Shown: positions 53,666 to 63,393, counted from the first letter of the stretch. The stretch is DNA of 64,000 nucleotides from an uncultured Dysgonomonas sp. (GCA_900556485.1 USOX01000013.1:11999-75998); one strand, 5' to 3'. Notes: generated by a model from the letters alone, not told the origin. Numbers and translations: made by a program.

Positions 53666-55774
53666 TTACTTAGAACGTTTCTTTTTGCTACCGTCTTTGC
53701 GTGGCGGGAACTCAAATACGGTTTTATAGTCCGCATCTAATTTGATCGCAGCATCGAAGGTATTTCCGCTCTTACTACTCACAAAGCCTTTTATAACAGC
53801 AGTTTTGCCATTCATCAAAAGGTCGGTAAGCTGTCCATCAGTCAACTCCTTTTTAGCGATGGAACGCCATAGGGTGAGTCCGCAGGATTCATTCTGACAC
53901 TTGGCAACTTTCTGATAGATAATGACATTTCCGCTCTTGCATTTGGGGCAAGGGCAGGTTTGGCGGTTATCTTGTCGTTCAAAAGTCATATCCAGTAATT
54001 CGGCGGTTATCTGTGAAGCATACACCTCTATGCCTTTGTGGAATGTAGCAGCATCCATATCGCCCGAAGCTATTTTGTTGAGAGCTTCTTCCCATTGACC
54101 TGTCATGGCAACATCGGCTATCTTCTTGTCTTTTACCGCCAGATAGACCACCAATCCTTTGTTTGTCGGAACAAGGGATTTCTTCTCTCTAACAATATAC
54201 TCACGAGAAAATAGCGTTTCGATAATACTTGCACGGGTGGCAGGCGTTCCGATACCGCACTCCTTCATCGCTTCCCGCTGCTGTTCGTCTTCAACCTCCT
54301 TGTTCGCATTCTCCATCGCTCCAAGCAATGAACTTTCCGTGTGTAACGGTCGGGGTTTAGTCTGCTTCTCTTGAGTTTCGCAATCACGAATAGGTAGGCT
54401 GTCGCCTTCAACCAAAATAGGTAAAGCAATAGAGTCGTCCTCATCGTTTGGCTCGTCTTTAGCATCAAATACCGCCCTCCAGCCGGGGACGAGCGTAACG
54501 CTTCCTTTGCAAGAAAAGTGTACACCGCCCGCATCAAATTTGGCAGTGGTGTTCTCTTTGATGCAAGGTTCGCCGAAGGCTTCGAGCATTCGCCCGGCAA
54601 CCATATCGTAGATAAGTTGTTCATCTTTGGTTAATCCCATCGCGGGTTCTTCCGTGATAATCAAGGCATGGTGATCGGTAACTTTGGCATCATTCACACA
54701 GCGGGTCTTGAGTGTCGTATCGAACCTACTGTCTATATAACCCTTAAAATCGGGATGCGAACGAAGCATAGCGATCCGATGGGGTATTTCCTCCAGTACA
54801 TCTTGGGAGATATAGCGGCTGCCTGTACGCGGATAGGATATTTTCTTCGCCTCGTACAATGCCTGTGCTATCGTCAGGGTTTTATCCGCCGAAAATCCGT
54901 GCTTGATATTAGCTTCTTTTTGAAGTGCGGTAAGGTCGTACAGCAAGGGTGGTTCTTGTTTCACCTCTTTACGCTCCACACTCATAACCTGCACCGCATC
55001 GGCAGCTTTGACCTGTGCGGTAACTTCTTCGGCTATGGTTCGGGTAACGAACTTATCTGCCGAATGAACGGCAAATGCCGTAGTATCTTTCGCTGTATGG
55101 AGTTTCAACCGGAAATAGGTTTGCGGTTTGAAATCCTTGTTTTCAAGGTAACGGCTGCAAATAATCGCCAGTGTCGGGGTCTGCACCCTGCCGAGCGACC
55201 ATACTCCGTAGCCTGCGGAAATAGAGAGGGCTTGCGAAGCATTAATCCCAACGAGCCAATCTGCACAGCTTCGGGCTTTAGCCGAAGCATACAAGTTGTC
55301 GTAATCTGTTCCCGGACGAAGGGTTTTAAAACCGTCTTTGATTGCTCTGTCAGTAAGTGAGCTTATCCAAAGCCTTTCAAACGGAAGGGTGCATCCTATA
55401 TATTCAAATATATAGCGGAATATGAGTTCCCCTTCGCGTCCCGCATCGGTAGCAACAATTATCGAATCTCCACGGCGGAATAACTCGCGGATTACGTTAA
55501 GTTGCTTCATTACGCCGGGATCGTTCTTGTACTCCTTGCCCTCTTTGACTTGTCGGGGCAATAGCTTAAATTCTTGGGGAAGTATCGGCAGGTTCTCACG
55601 CTGGAATCCCGTGATACCATAATGCTCAGGCATGGCAAGTCCTACCAAATGTCCGAATGCCCACGTAACGGCATAGCCGCCACCCTCCATATAGCCCTCT
55701 TTCTTATTGTTTGCTCCGACTATGGCGGCTATACTTTTAGCCACAGATGGTTTTTCTGCTATGATAATTTTCAT
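53666..55774 (-). CDS. topB: DNA topoisomerase III (Exc-like)
   Basis: The 702-residue type IA topoisomerase has the TOPRIM start IIIAEKPSVAKSIAAIVG, the metal block DAGREGELIFRYI, the active-site tyrosine region ISYPRTGSRYIS, and a C-terminal zinc segment (CPCPKC...CQNESCG). Topoisomerase III genes of this kind are standard in Bacteroides conjugative elements; in CTnDOT the related Exc protein is needed for efficient excision. It is preceded by the CCACTAAAAAATCAATG leader motif 5 bases from the start codon. Confidence 0.94.
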   Translation of the reverse strand: MKIIIAEKPSVAKSIAAIVGANNKKEGYMEGGGYAVTWAFGHLVGLAMPEHYGITGFQRENLPILPQEFKLLPRQVKEGKEYKNDPGVMKQLNVIRELFRRGDSIIVATDAGREGELIFRYIFEYIGCTLPFERLWISSLTDRAIKDGFKTLRPGTDYDNLYASAKARSCADWLVGINASQALSISAGYGVWSLGRVQTPTLAIICSRYLENKDFKPQTYFRLKLHTAKDTTAFAVHSADKFVTRTIAEEVTAQVKAADAVQVMSVERKEVKQEPPLLYDLTALQKEANIKHGFSADKTLTIAQALYEAKKISYPRTGSRYISQDVLEEIPHRIAMLRSHPDFKGYIDSRFDTTLKTRCVNDAKVTDHHALIITEEPAMGLTKDEQLIYDMVAGRMLEAFGEPCIKENTTAKFDAGGVHFSCKGSVTLVPGWRAVFDAKDEPNDEDDSIALPILVEGDSLPIRDCETQEKQTKPRPLHTESSLLGAMENANKEVEDEQQREAMKECGIGTPATRASIIETLFSREYIVREKKSLVPTNKGLVVYLAVKDKKIADVAMTGQWEEALNKIASGDMDAATFHKGIEVYASQITAELLDMTFERQDNRQTCPCPKCKSGNVIIYQKVAKCQNESCGLTLWRSIAKKELTDGQLTDLLMNGKTAVIKGFVSSKSGNTFDAAIKLDADYKTVFEFPPRKDGSKKKRSK

Positions 55775-55779
55775 TGTAA

Positions 55780-55796
55780 CATTGATTTTTTAGTGG
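55780..55796 (-). promoter_or_regulatory. CCACTAAAAAATCAATG motif before topB
   Basis: This is an exact copy of the 17-base motif, read on the minus strand, ending 5 bases before the topB ATG. The A-run may also serve as the ribosome binding site. Confidence 0.7.
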
Positions 55797-55809
55797 TTGA
55801 AAAAATAAA

Positions 55810-57345
55810 TTACATCTTGCGTCCTCCGCCTTTTTTTGGAGCAGCAGGAGATTGCTTTTGTTGCTGCTTCTCGGCTTGCTTGGCGGTGGGCTGCGATTGA
55901 CCTTGCTTTAGCGGCTCTTTGGAATGTTTGGTCGCTTCGTTGGTCTTGCCCTGATTGTTGACCGCAGCCTGTGTTTCAAAACCTGCGGCAGGGGTAACTT
56001 TCTGCGTATCTTTCGCCGCCTGTTTCGCTTCAATAGCCCGTATCTGATCGGGGTGTTTGGTGGAGTGTCTGACTTTGCTTTTGTTGTCGTCAATCCACAC
56101 CCACGCATTGTACTTCTGCCCCTTTTGGTCGGTAGCTTCTACTTTCTGTGCTCCCGAAGCATCAGCTTGTTGTTTGGGTTTCTGTGATTCCATGTCTTTG
56201 ATAAAAACAGGCTCTTTTTTGCATAGCTTATCAAAATCCTCCCGAGAGAGTTGTACGCCCCCCTGCTTGGAATAAACCCACACCTCATCCACCTTGCGGG
56301 CTTTGGGTAAGGGCTTTTCCTGCCCTTCGCCCTGTTTGACTTGTCGATTTTGGTTGTGTTGTTGGCGTTGCTCGTCGCTGAACTTAAAATCGAAGTTCTT
56401 ATTCACAGCGTTGAACTGCACGAAACGGTCGATTTTCTGAGGCTCTTCACCCGGCTTTACCTTTTTATCCATTCCCTCAATCCAGACGGCTTTGCCCTCT
56501 TTCAAGCCCTGCTGTTGTTCGGGTGAGAGAGGTGCATTTTTAAGCGTTTGCGGGATATTGATTTCAGAGAGTGGTACGGCTTCCAATCGGTTGGTTAGCT
56601 TGTCGAGCGAGATAACCGAGGGAACTTGTTGACCGTTCACTTCCAACTCGAATACACGCCCGCCGTGTCCTGTCTTTTGGAACTGTTCTTTGTCCTGTTC
56701 GGTAAAGACCACGCCCATAAAAGGCTTCTCAAAATCGGGCTGTTCCTGCTTGGGGTGGGTAGCGATTTTGATACTCCCGTCAGGCTGCTTTTCTAACGAT
56801 AAGCGGGCTTGCATCGGGTACTCTTGTCCGTAGATAGAGGGTTTAATGTCGACCAGACCGGGCGACTTATGCCCGTATACCATCGCCTTGAGGGCATCCT
56901 GCAAGGTTTCACCGGAAAGCCCCAGCTTTTCACCCTCTTTCCAATCAATCTTATTGAGGTCCAAGGGTTGAAACTTGCCTGTAAGCTCAATCTGTATCTT
57001 GATCTTACCGTCAAATTTGATGCGATACGGATCGAGGGCTTTGTCAGTGTGGTCGATACGAATAATTTTGTCTAAGAAAGCCGCTATTTTATCTACGGCT
57101 GATAACCCGACAGCATAAACGCCCGTGTGTGAGGGGTGGTTGAACTGTGCCGAAAACTTCTTAAAGAAATTCTCCAAGGCGTTGCCGTTGGTGTCAATCT
57201 TCATAAACTGGTCGGCATTCTCTTTGGTGGGAGCAACGGTTTTCAGCTTGCCGTCTTGTTCCCCTGCGATGGCTTTGAGTTTGCCATCTTCGCCTTGCGT
57301 CAGTAAGACTTTAGGCTCGTCTGTTTTTACTTTGTTTTCGTCCAT
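55810..57345 (-). CDS. DUF4099/DUF3945 domain protein
   Basis: The 511-residue protein has an N-terminal region (DUF4099-like; AVDKIAAFLDKIIRIDHTD) and repeated DUF3945-type units around residues 200-380 (EQDKEQFQKTGHGGRVFEL; LSPEQQQGLKEGKAVWIEGM). The tail is Gln/Lys/Ala-rich, low in complexity and probably flexible (QAEKQQQKQSPAAPKKGG). It is a standard gene of Bacteroides conjugative elements. Its role is not known; a single-stranded-DNA or relaxosome partner is plausible. The base composition is GC-rich. Confidence 0.82.
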   Translation of the reverse strand: MDENKVKTDEPKVLLTQGEDGKLKAIAGEQDGKLKTVAPTKENADQFMKIDTNGNALENFFKKFSAQFNHPSHTGVYAVGLSAVDKIAAFLDKIIRIDHTDKALDPYRIKFDGKIKIQIELTGKFQPLDLNKIDWKEGEKLGLSGETLQDALKAMVYGHKSPGLVDIKPSIYGQEYPMQARLSLEKQPDGSIKIATHPKQEQPDFEKPFMGVVFTEQDKEQFQKTGHGGRVFELEVNGQQVPSVISLDKLTNRLEAVPLSEINIPQTLKNAPLSPEQQQGLKEGKAVWIEGMDKKVKPGEEPQKIDRFVQFNAVNKNFDFKFSDEQRQQHNQNRQVKQGEGQEKPLPKARKVDEVWVYSKQGGVQLSREDFDKLCKKEPVFIKDMESQKPKQQADASGAQKVEATDQKGQKYNAWVWIDDNKSKVRHSTKHPDQIRAIEAKQAAKDTQKVTPAAGFETQAAVNNQGKTNEATKHSKEPLKQGQSQPTAKQAEKQQQKQSPAAPKKGGGRKM

Positions 57346-57361
57346 AATAAAATGATTTTAA

Positions 57362-57393
57362 TTCTGCATTATTAGTAATGCAGAACAAAGATA
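57362..57393 (-). promoter_or_regulatory. Promoter and palindrome of the DUF3945 gene
   Basis: The -7 element TATCTTTG (minus strand, 57386-57393) is followed directly by a 10-bp palindrome (TTCTGCATTA, 4-base loop, TAATGCAGAA; 57362-57385). The palindrome would lie at the start of the transcript or under a repressor. Confidence 0.62.
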
Positions 57394-57560
57394 AATCGAA
57401 GTAATGGTCTGATTGCAAGGTTTAAAAGCAGTGGCAGCTTGTGTCCGGGGTTGTCTGGGGTGTTTTTTAGAAAGGACTCGTTTATCGGCTTATTTTTTAT
57501 ATCCGATCCGAAATAAGATAATAATTTCGGGCAGATTTATTAGTTAATGGAAAAATTCCA

Positions 57561-57595
57561 TACCTTTGCATTACTGTAATCCGCGTTACAGTAAT
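57561..57595 (+). promoter_or_regulatory. Promoter and palindrome of the AAA ATPase gene
   Basis: TACCTTTG (57561-57568) is followed after one base by ATTACTGTAA / TTACAGTAAT (57570-57579 and 57586-57595), a perfect 10-bp inverted repeat with a 6-base spacer. The layout mirrors the divergent DUF3945 promoter, and both share the word GCATTACT. Confidence 0.65.
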
Positions 57596-57619
57596 TCGTT
57601 TTACTTAAATGAGAAAAAT

Positions 57620-58927
57620 ATGAAATTCTATAATCGGGAAACGGAACTGGAACTATTGAACTCCATAGCCGAAAGGTCAAAGAGTGAGGCACAAATGACG
57701 GTCGTGGTTGGTCGCCGCAGGATTGGCAAGACGAGCCTGCTCAAACGAAGCGAACAGTTGCCAACGGTCTATTTTTTTGTTGCTCGCAAGAGCGAAGTGC
57801 TTTTGTGCGAAGAGTTTGTAGGGGAGATAGAGAGTAAGCTGAATGTGAAAATAATAGGTCAGATTACCCAATTTAAAGACCTGTTTCTCTACCTGATGGA
57901 ACTTGCAAAGAGTCGAAATTTCACGCTTATTATTGATGAGTTTCAAGAGTTTTTTTCCATCAACCCATCGGTGTATAGCGATATGCAGAACATCTGGGAC
58001 AGTAATAAGGAGCAGAGCAAGATCAACCTGATCCTTTGCGGATCTGTCTATTCATTGATGAAACGCATCTTTGAAAACTCCAAAGAGCCCCTCTTTTCGA
58101 GAGCTACCGAGCGCATACACCTCAAACCGTTCGACATTAAAACCATAAAAGAGATTCTGCACGACAATTATCCTGCGTATACCAACGACGACCTATTGGC
58201 ATTTTATACGTTTACAGGCGGTGTGGCGAAATATGTAGAGTTGTTTGTGGCAAAAAAGGCGTTCACACTGGAGAAGATTCTTGATGAGATTTTCCGTCCG
58301 TACTCTCTGTTTTTGGATGAGGGGCACAACGTGCTCATTGATGAGTTCGGTAAAGATTATGCTACTTACTTCTCCATACTGTCGCTGATTGCCTCCTCTA
58401 AAACAGCCCGATCCGACATCGAGTCCATTCTTGGCATTACGGTGGGCGGTTATCTGGAACGGCTGGATAGCGATTTCAACCTGATAAAAAAGGTGCGTCC
58501 GATGTTTGCAAAACCCGGTAGCAGAAACATGAAGTACAGAATAGTGGATAATTTCCTTAGTTTTTGGTTTCGCTTTGTCTATAAATACAAAAGTGCAGTC
58601 GAAATTGGCAATTATCAATATGTTCGGACTATCATCGAGCGGGATTATAACACGTACAGCGGATTGATGCTGGAGAGATATTTTACCGATAAGATGTCTT
58701 CATCGCAACTCTACTCAGACATAGGCAACTATTGGGAAAAGGCTAATCAGAACGAAATTGACATCGTTGCCATCAATGAATTTGAGAAAACAGTGGTATT
58801 TGCCGAGGTGAAACGAAAGAAAGAGAACATCAGCACTGCTGAATTGAAGCGAAAGTCGGAAACTTTGCTTGGCCAATTCAAGGGTTATTCTGCTGAATAT
58901 ATGGCTTTGTCCATTGAGGATATGTAG
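57620..58927 (+). CDS. AAA ATPase with DUF234-type C-terminal nuclease-like domain
   Basis: The 435-residue protein matches the archaeal-type ATPase/DUF234 family. It has FYNRETELELLNSI at the start, Walker A VVVGRRRIGKTSLL, Walker B TLIIDEFQEF, a sensor LILCGSVYSLM and a winged-helix middle. The C-terminal part reads NEIDIVAINEFEKTVVFAEVK, which keeps the D...E-x-K pattern of PD-(D/E)XK nucleases. Function is unknown; members are common on mobile elements, and some have been proposed as defence or stress proteins. It is on the opposite strand from the surrounding transfer genes. The ATG at 57620 follows an AT-rich ribosome binding site. Confidence 0.82.
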   Translation: MKFYNRETELELLNSIAERSKSEAQMTVVVGRRRIGKTSLLKRSEQLPTVYFFVARKSEVLLCEEFVGEIESKLNVKIIGQITQFKDLFLYLMELAKSRNFTLIIDEFQEFFSINPSVYSDMQNIWDSNKEQSKINLILCGSVYSLMKRIFENSKEPLFSRATERIHLKPFDIKTIKEILHDNYPAYTNDDLLAFYTFTGGVAKYVELFVAKKAFTLEKILDEIFRPYSLFLDEGHNVLIDEFGKDYATYFSILSLIASSKTARSDIESILGITVGGYLERLDSDFNLIKKVRPMFAKPGSRNMKYRIVDNFLSFWFRFVYKYKSAVEIGNYQYVRTIIERDYNTYSGLMLERYFTDKMSSSQLYSDIGNYWEKANQNEIDIVAINEFEKTVVFAEVKRKKENISTAELKRKSETLLGQFKGYSAEYMALSIEDM

Positions 58928-58969
58928 ATGGGATTTGTTTTGTGATGATAACTTTTGGAATATTCCATT

Positions 58970-59593
58970 ATGGCTAAAAAGAAACAACGAGAACACTATT
59001 GTAGGATATGTGGGGCATCCAAGTCGAACGAAGCGTTCAGTGGTAAGGGGCATGCGAAACATATCTGTAAGGAATGTTCGGCTTTGCCGCAGGAGCGTAA
59101 AAACGAACTGCAACAGATAAATCAGATAGACCGAATTGCCGGAAAGTACCCCCGTTCAAAACAGGACTGGGAGTTTCTCGAAAAAATGGCTAATAATCAA
59201 AAATATCCCGAAGCAATGGAATTTGCTCAAATGATTCTGGGAATGAATCGGAGTCAGCCTGATATAGAAAATGACGATGATGCAATTTTTGAAGATGCAG
59301 ATATAGATTGTCTTCCTGTATTTTCCGAGAAGAAGAAATTCTCTGAACTTGATAGTTATGAAAAGATGGTACTAAGGGATTATATTCGTTCTGAAATTAC
59401 TGAGCATTTGGAATATGTAAATAAAACACCAACTGAGAACGATTTGATCGAGATAAGAAAACGGATGATGTCTTTTTTCGACGATGAACATAATATTTTA
59501 TTGAAAAAGGATGTCCCACTCCGAAAATTCTTTGAGGATAATGCAGCAAGTATAATTAACAGATTGCAGAAAAAGAACGAGGATAGCCAATAA
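58970..59593 (+). CDS. Zinc-finger protein of unknown function
   Basis: The 207-residue protein opens with a Cys/His cluster (CRICGASKSNEAFSGKGHAKHICKEC), a likely zinc-binding module, and then acidic helical sequence (AIFEDADIDCLPVF, ELDSYEKMVLRDYIRSEITEHL). There is no catalytic motif. It follows the AAA ATPase after 42 bases on the same strand and is probably co-expressed with it. The codon choice is more AT-rich than that of the adjoining transfer genes. Confidence 0.6.
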   Translation: MAKKKQREHYCRICGASKSNEAFSGKGHAKHICKECSALPQERKNELQQINQIDRIAGKYPRSKQDWEFLEKMANNQKYPEAMEFAQMILGMNRSQPDIENDDDAIFEDADIDCLPVFSEKKKFSELDSYEKMVLRDYIRSEITEHLEYVNKTPTENDLIEIRKRMMSFFDDEHNILLKKDVPLRKFFEDNAASIINRLQKKNEDSQ

Positions 59594-59613
59594 AAAATTG
59601 ACCATCCTCGTTC
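59575..59613. terminator. Hairpin between convergent zinc-finger and coupling protein genes
   Basis: A 10-bp stem (GAACGAGGAT and complement) overlaps the zinc-finger stop codon and is flanked by T-rich sequence on the plus side; its loop is A-rich. Confidence 0.6.
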
Positions 59614-59629
59614 TCTTCACTTTATAGGA

Positions 59630-61639
59630 CTATTCCTCCTTCGGCAATAAATAGCAAAGCTCCGGATCATCCTTAATCCTTTGCAACTCCTCGGCAACAA
59701 TCTGTTTAGCTTCTGCTTTGATGCGGTCGTAATTCTCTTTAATCATTTCTTTCATACGGTCAACGCCGTTCTCATCTACAAAGTTGGTGATAACGGGTAT
59801 TTTCTTGTACTCCTTCGTTTCGGCAGCTACCCGTTCGTTATCAACCACGATCTCGCAATGAAAAATCTTTTGTTCGATACGCTCATCGAAGTTATCCGCC
59901 ACCGCACCAACAAACATACCCTGTGTGAGATTGGATATTTTGGACGGAGGTATCAAACTATCCATTTGGGTAGAAATAGAAGTCGATTTATCATTGCGGT
60001 TAATGGTCATAGACTGCCGTTTTTGCAACACTTTTCCGAAACGCTCGGAAAGCGTTTTAGCCGTATCGCCAACTACCTGCCCCGAAAAGATATTACCTAC
60101 TGTATTCATTACTACGGCAGCCTCCTTATCGCCATAGTCACGTTTTAGCTGCGAAAAGTCCTGAAAGCCAAGCAAAACGGCAACCTTGTTGCTTCGGGCA
60201 GTGGCTATCAGGTTATCCAAGCCTTTGAAATAAATAGTAGGCAACTCATCAATAATAACCGATGATTTGAGTTGTCCCTTTTTGTTTATTAGCTTCACAA
60301 TCCTACTATTATACAACCCGAGAGCTGCCCCATAAATATTTTGGCGGTCGGGATTATTACCCACAACCAGCATTTTAGGGTCATCTGGATTGTTAATATC
60401 AAGGCTAAATTCATCTCCCGACATTACCCAATAAAGCTGTGGAGAAATCATACGGGAGAGGGGAATTTTCGCACTCGCAATTTGCCCTTGAAGCTGGTCA
60501 GCAGCTCCAGATTTCCACGCATCCATAAAGGGTGAAAGGTAGTTTTCGAGGTCGGGGTACGAGGTCAGAATCGGAAAAATATCCTCATAGCTCTTGTTCA
60601 AAAATTCTATGGCGTGAGGAAAAGTACAGTATTTCCCATCCTGATATATCCGCAAGTACCAAATTATAGCGGCGAATAGAATAATCGGAGATTCTACAAA
60701 GAAATCGCCTTGCTTCTGCACCCACGTCCGATTGAGGTTCAACATTATGGTATAAGCTGATTCATAGGCATCTGAGATGTCATCCATGAAAGAAGGGTTA
60801 ATCGGATTGCAACGGTGTGAACGTGAAGGGTCGTCGAAATTTATCACATAGAATGTTGGTGTTTTCTCGTAACCTTCCCTGTTGTTTAACAGGTGGTTAT
60901 AAGCAATAGTCGAAAGGTCAGGAAATTTGAAATCGTAAATATAGCCTGTATAACCCTTCTCAATTTGCTGTTTAATAAACTGGTTCACAACGGCATAAGA
61001 TTTACCCGAACCCGGCGTACCCAGCACAATAGCTGCACGAAATGGATTTACTACATTTATCCAACCTTTCCATTGCTTCTTTTTGTACCAAAACTTGGTT
61101 GGCAGATTGATAGAATAATCGTTTACCATCAGTTTGGTCTCCTGCATAAACGATTCATTTTCATTATTGAAAACATCGTCCATCATCGTGTTTTTGAGCA
61201 AACGGCTCATATATAGCCCTGCCATCAGCAGACAAATATAGCCTACTGTCATTGTGAAGATATAGAGTGCGGTGTTTGCTACCAACGGTAATGGCAGGTA
61301 TAGCAACCACCAGTTGAGGAAGAAAAGTACAAAGCCAACAGATAGATAGCTGTTAATTTTCGTCCACGTAATTTTCTCCTCTTTCACGCCCTTTGTTCCC
61401 AAACAGGACAAGGCAAGGAACACAACCGCAAATATTTTCGTCCACAGAATTGAGTTAAACAATCCAGCGGTGCGGTTAAAATTCATCAGAATTTTATCGA
61501 TCACCCCGATATTGATTCCCCATTCGTGTATTGCCTGATAACAGAACCAATAAATATTCATTAGGACGAATAAAATACTTATGGCTCTCATAAACTCCAT
61601 GACTTTGGCAAGTCCTCTTAGATCATCTTCTTGTTGCAT
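59630..61639 (-). CDS. mobC: Type IV coupling protein (VirD4/TraG, MobC-like)
   Basis: The 669-residue protein has four N-terminal membrane helices (to about residue 145), Walker A in LGTPGSGKSYAVV (207-219), Walker B in SSVIIDELPTIYF, and the later LLGFQDFSQLKRDYGDKEA segment of VirD4/TraG ATPases. It links the relaxase-DNA complex to the mating pore at the inner membrane. It follows MobB after 40 bases in the usual Bacteroides mobA-mobB-mobC order. Confidence 0.92.
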   Translation of the reverse strand: MQQEDDLRGLAKVMEFMRAISILFVLMNIYWFCYQAIHEWGINIGVIDKILMNFNRTAGLFNSILWTKIFAVVFLALSCLGTKGVKEEKITWTKINSYLSVGFVLFFLNWWLLYLPLPLVANTALYIFTMTVGYICLLMAGLYMSRLLKNTMMDDVFNNENESFMQETKLMVNDYSINLPTKFWYKKKQWKGWINVVNPFRAAIVLGTPGSGKSYAVVNQFIKQQIEKGYTGYIYDFKFPDLSTIAYNHLLNNREGYEKTPTFYVINFDDPSRSHRCNPINPSFMDDISDAYESAYTIMLNLNRTWVQKQGDFFVESPIILFAAIIWYLRIYQDGKYCTFPHAIEFLNKSYEDIFPILTSYPDLENYLSPFMDAWKSGAADQLQGQIASAKIPLSRMISPQLYWVMSGDEFSLDINNPDDPKMLVVGNNPDRQNIYGAALGLYNSRIVKLINKKGQLKSSVIIDELPTIYFKGLDNLIATARSNKVAVLLGFQDFSQLKRDYGDKEAAVVMNTVGNIFSGQVVGDTAKTLSERFGKVLQKRQSMTINRNDKSTSISTQMDSLIPPSKISNLTQGMFVGAVADNFDERIEQKIFHCEIVVDNERVAAETKEYKKIPVITNFVDENGVDRMKEMIKENYDRIKAEAKQIVAEELQRIKDDPELCYLLPKEE

Positions 61640-61679
61640 AATTGTTCGTTTTAAATTGTTAGAATTAGAATTTCATAAT

Positions 61680-62957
61680 TTATTGCTGCCTACCGTACCT
61701 GCGTTTTTTCTTTTTCTTCGGCTTGACAGTCGGCTGCTTGTTGTCTGTTCCCTGCTGTTCAGGAGTAAAGACAGAAAGTAAACTACCCATTGCATCATCT
61801 GCTGCTAAATGATCCGACTGCGATTGCTTGTGGGTGTTAAATTCAGCAGATTGTTGCATACCATCAGATATTTTCGGTGTAGGGGTTTGCTGATCCTCAC
61901 GCTGTTCCTGTTGCGGTGAATTATCTGCGAACCGTTCATTAAATACATTCGCTGAATACTCCTTGCCCAAACGTGAGCCATTTAGAACCGCCCGTTGGTT
62001 GTGGTCAATAAACGTAGCCCCATAGATGCGTCCTTCATCGTTGCGACGTAACACAAGGTCGATACCTTTCTCCCGCAAAGCCGCTCGGAACTCGCTTTCT
62101 GTGCGGGTGCTTGCCAAGGACGCAGAAACAATAGCTTGGGTTTGTTTGGCTACACCATTGGTTTTGATTGTCTTTTTCGACTTGTCGAAGAGCTTTTCTA
62201 AGCCTTCAAAACCAAGAGCCTTTCCGAAGAGAGAAGATTTCAGTGGTGTCCCCACACGCTTGCCCTCCCCATCCAATGCTGAATAAACCAATCCCCGATA
62301 TGGCTTACCCTTATTCTCCCCTTTAACTTCCTCCACACCTATATTATAAAGGGAGAGCAGGGCACGATATTCGCCCAAGGTTTGGAAACGGTACATCGTG
62401 GACAGCGGTTTGATAACATTTGCCACCTGCTTTTTGAGGTTGCCCAGCGAAGCATCCACAGGTGAAAGTTGCCATGACTCGCCCTGACTTTTCTCTTTGG
62501 CGTGCAGACCATATTTCTGCTCCAAATGGTTTGTGATTTTTTGGCTGCGTTCATAGTTTTTGCTGTCGCTGATTATCGAACCGTCGGTGCGGACTCGGGT
62601 CGAAACAATGTGTATATGCTCCCTACCAATATCCTCGTGTTTGAAAATCATGTAGGGCTGTCCGCCATATCCGAAGCGTTCCATATACTCACGCCCGATG
62701 TCGGCAAGCTGATTATCGGTCAGCTTATCGTCGGGGTGCGAGTTGAGCGAAATATGGATAACAGGCTTCGATGTGCGGATATGCGAGGGCATAAAACGCT
62801 CAAAATCCTGCATACAGGAAGCGGTATTGAACGCTCCATCGGTGGGTTCAATCACCAGATTGGTCGCCAAAACTTTACCCAAACCCTCGTCCACCTTCTC
62901 CTGATTATAAGAGAGTGCACCGTACAAGTTGCTGCCGTGAGAGATTTTCGCCACCAT
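61680..62957 (-). CDS. mobB: MobB relaxase
   Basis: The 425-residue relaxase has the N-terminal nuclease domain with VIHISLNSHPDD (about residues 66-77) and the metal-binding HIH motif in GREHIHIVSTRV (His114 and His116). A flexible C-terminus follows with Gln/Lys-rich low-complexity sequence and a basic end (KKKKKRRYGRQ). It nicks oriT and stays bound to the DNA strand during transfer. The candidate catalytic tyrosine is not certain; Tyr12 and Tyr17 are the likely choices. The start is 2 bases after the mobA stop. Confidence 0.9.
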   Translation of the reverse strand: MVAKISHGSNLYGALSYNQEKVDEGLGKVLATNLVIEPTDGAFNTASCMQDFERFMPSHIRTSKPVIHISLNSHPDDKLTDNQLADIGREYMERFGYGGQPYMIFKHEDIGREHIHIVSTRVRTDGSIISDSKNYERSQKITNHLEQKYGLHAKEKSQGESWQLSPVDASLGNLKKQVANVIKPLSTMYRFQTLGEYRALLSLYNIGVEEVKGENKGKPYRGLVYSALDGEGKRVGTPLKSSLFGKALGFEGLEKLFDKSKKTIKTNGVAKQTQAIVSASLASTRTESEFRAALREKGIDLVLRRNDEGRIYGATFIDHNQRAVLNGSRLGKEYSANVFNERFADNSPQQEQREDQQTPTPKISDGMQQSAEFNTHKQSQSDHLAADDAMGSLLSVFTPEQQGTDNKQPTVKPKKKKKRRYGRQQ

Positions 62958-62959
62958 TT

Positions 62960-63391
62960 TTAGAGGTGTTTCGCCTTAAATTGTTCACACAACTGCAACA
63001 CCTCACGCCCGATTCCTGCCAGTTCGATGGTCGCATTCTCCAATTTAAAGAGCAGGGCAAGTGCTTTTTTCTCTCCGAAATTGGAGTGTAACTCTTTCAC
63101 AACTTGGTTGTAATTTACTCCGACACTTCGGATTTGCGCGTGTAAAGCGGTGAGCTTTGCAATAAATTCGACTGCCGAAGCATCGGTTTTTACGACACGA
63201 AACTCATCGCCAAAGATGCGGGCAGCGATAAAAGCGGATAAGGATTGTACGCTCGACTGCTCGAACAGCGACAAAAACTCGGCGTACAGGGTGTCCGTCA
63301 GATTCACCGTGAGCCTGCGTTTGGCAGGGTCATTCTTCGGGGGTCTGCCCCCTTTTCCCCGTTTGCGGGGTTCTCTTTTCTCTTCGTTCAT
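62960..63391 (-). CDS. mobA: MobA relaxosome accessory protein
   Basis: The 143-residue basic protein has a GRPPK DNA-binding start (RKRGKGGRPPKNDPAKRR), a ribbon-helix-helix-like part (RLTVNLTDTLYAEF) and the C-terminal MobC-type helices (RSVGVNYNQVVKEL). It binds oriT and helps MobB. It is preceded by a weaker copy of the CACTAAAAAAT leader motif and by an oriT-like region. Confidence 0.9.
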   Translation of the reverse strand: MNEEKREPRKRGKGGRPPKNDPAKRRLTVNLTDTLYAEFLSLFEQSSVQSLSAFIAARIFGDEFRVVKTDASAVEFIAKLTALHAQIRSVGVNYNQVVKELHSNFGEKKALALLFKLENATIELAGIGREVLQLCEQFKAKHL

Positions 63392-63393
63392 AA

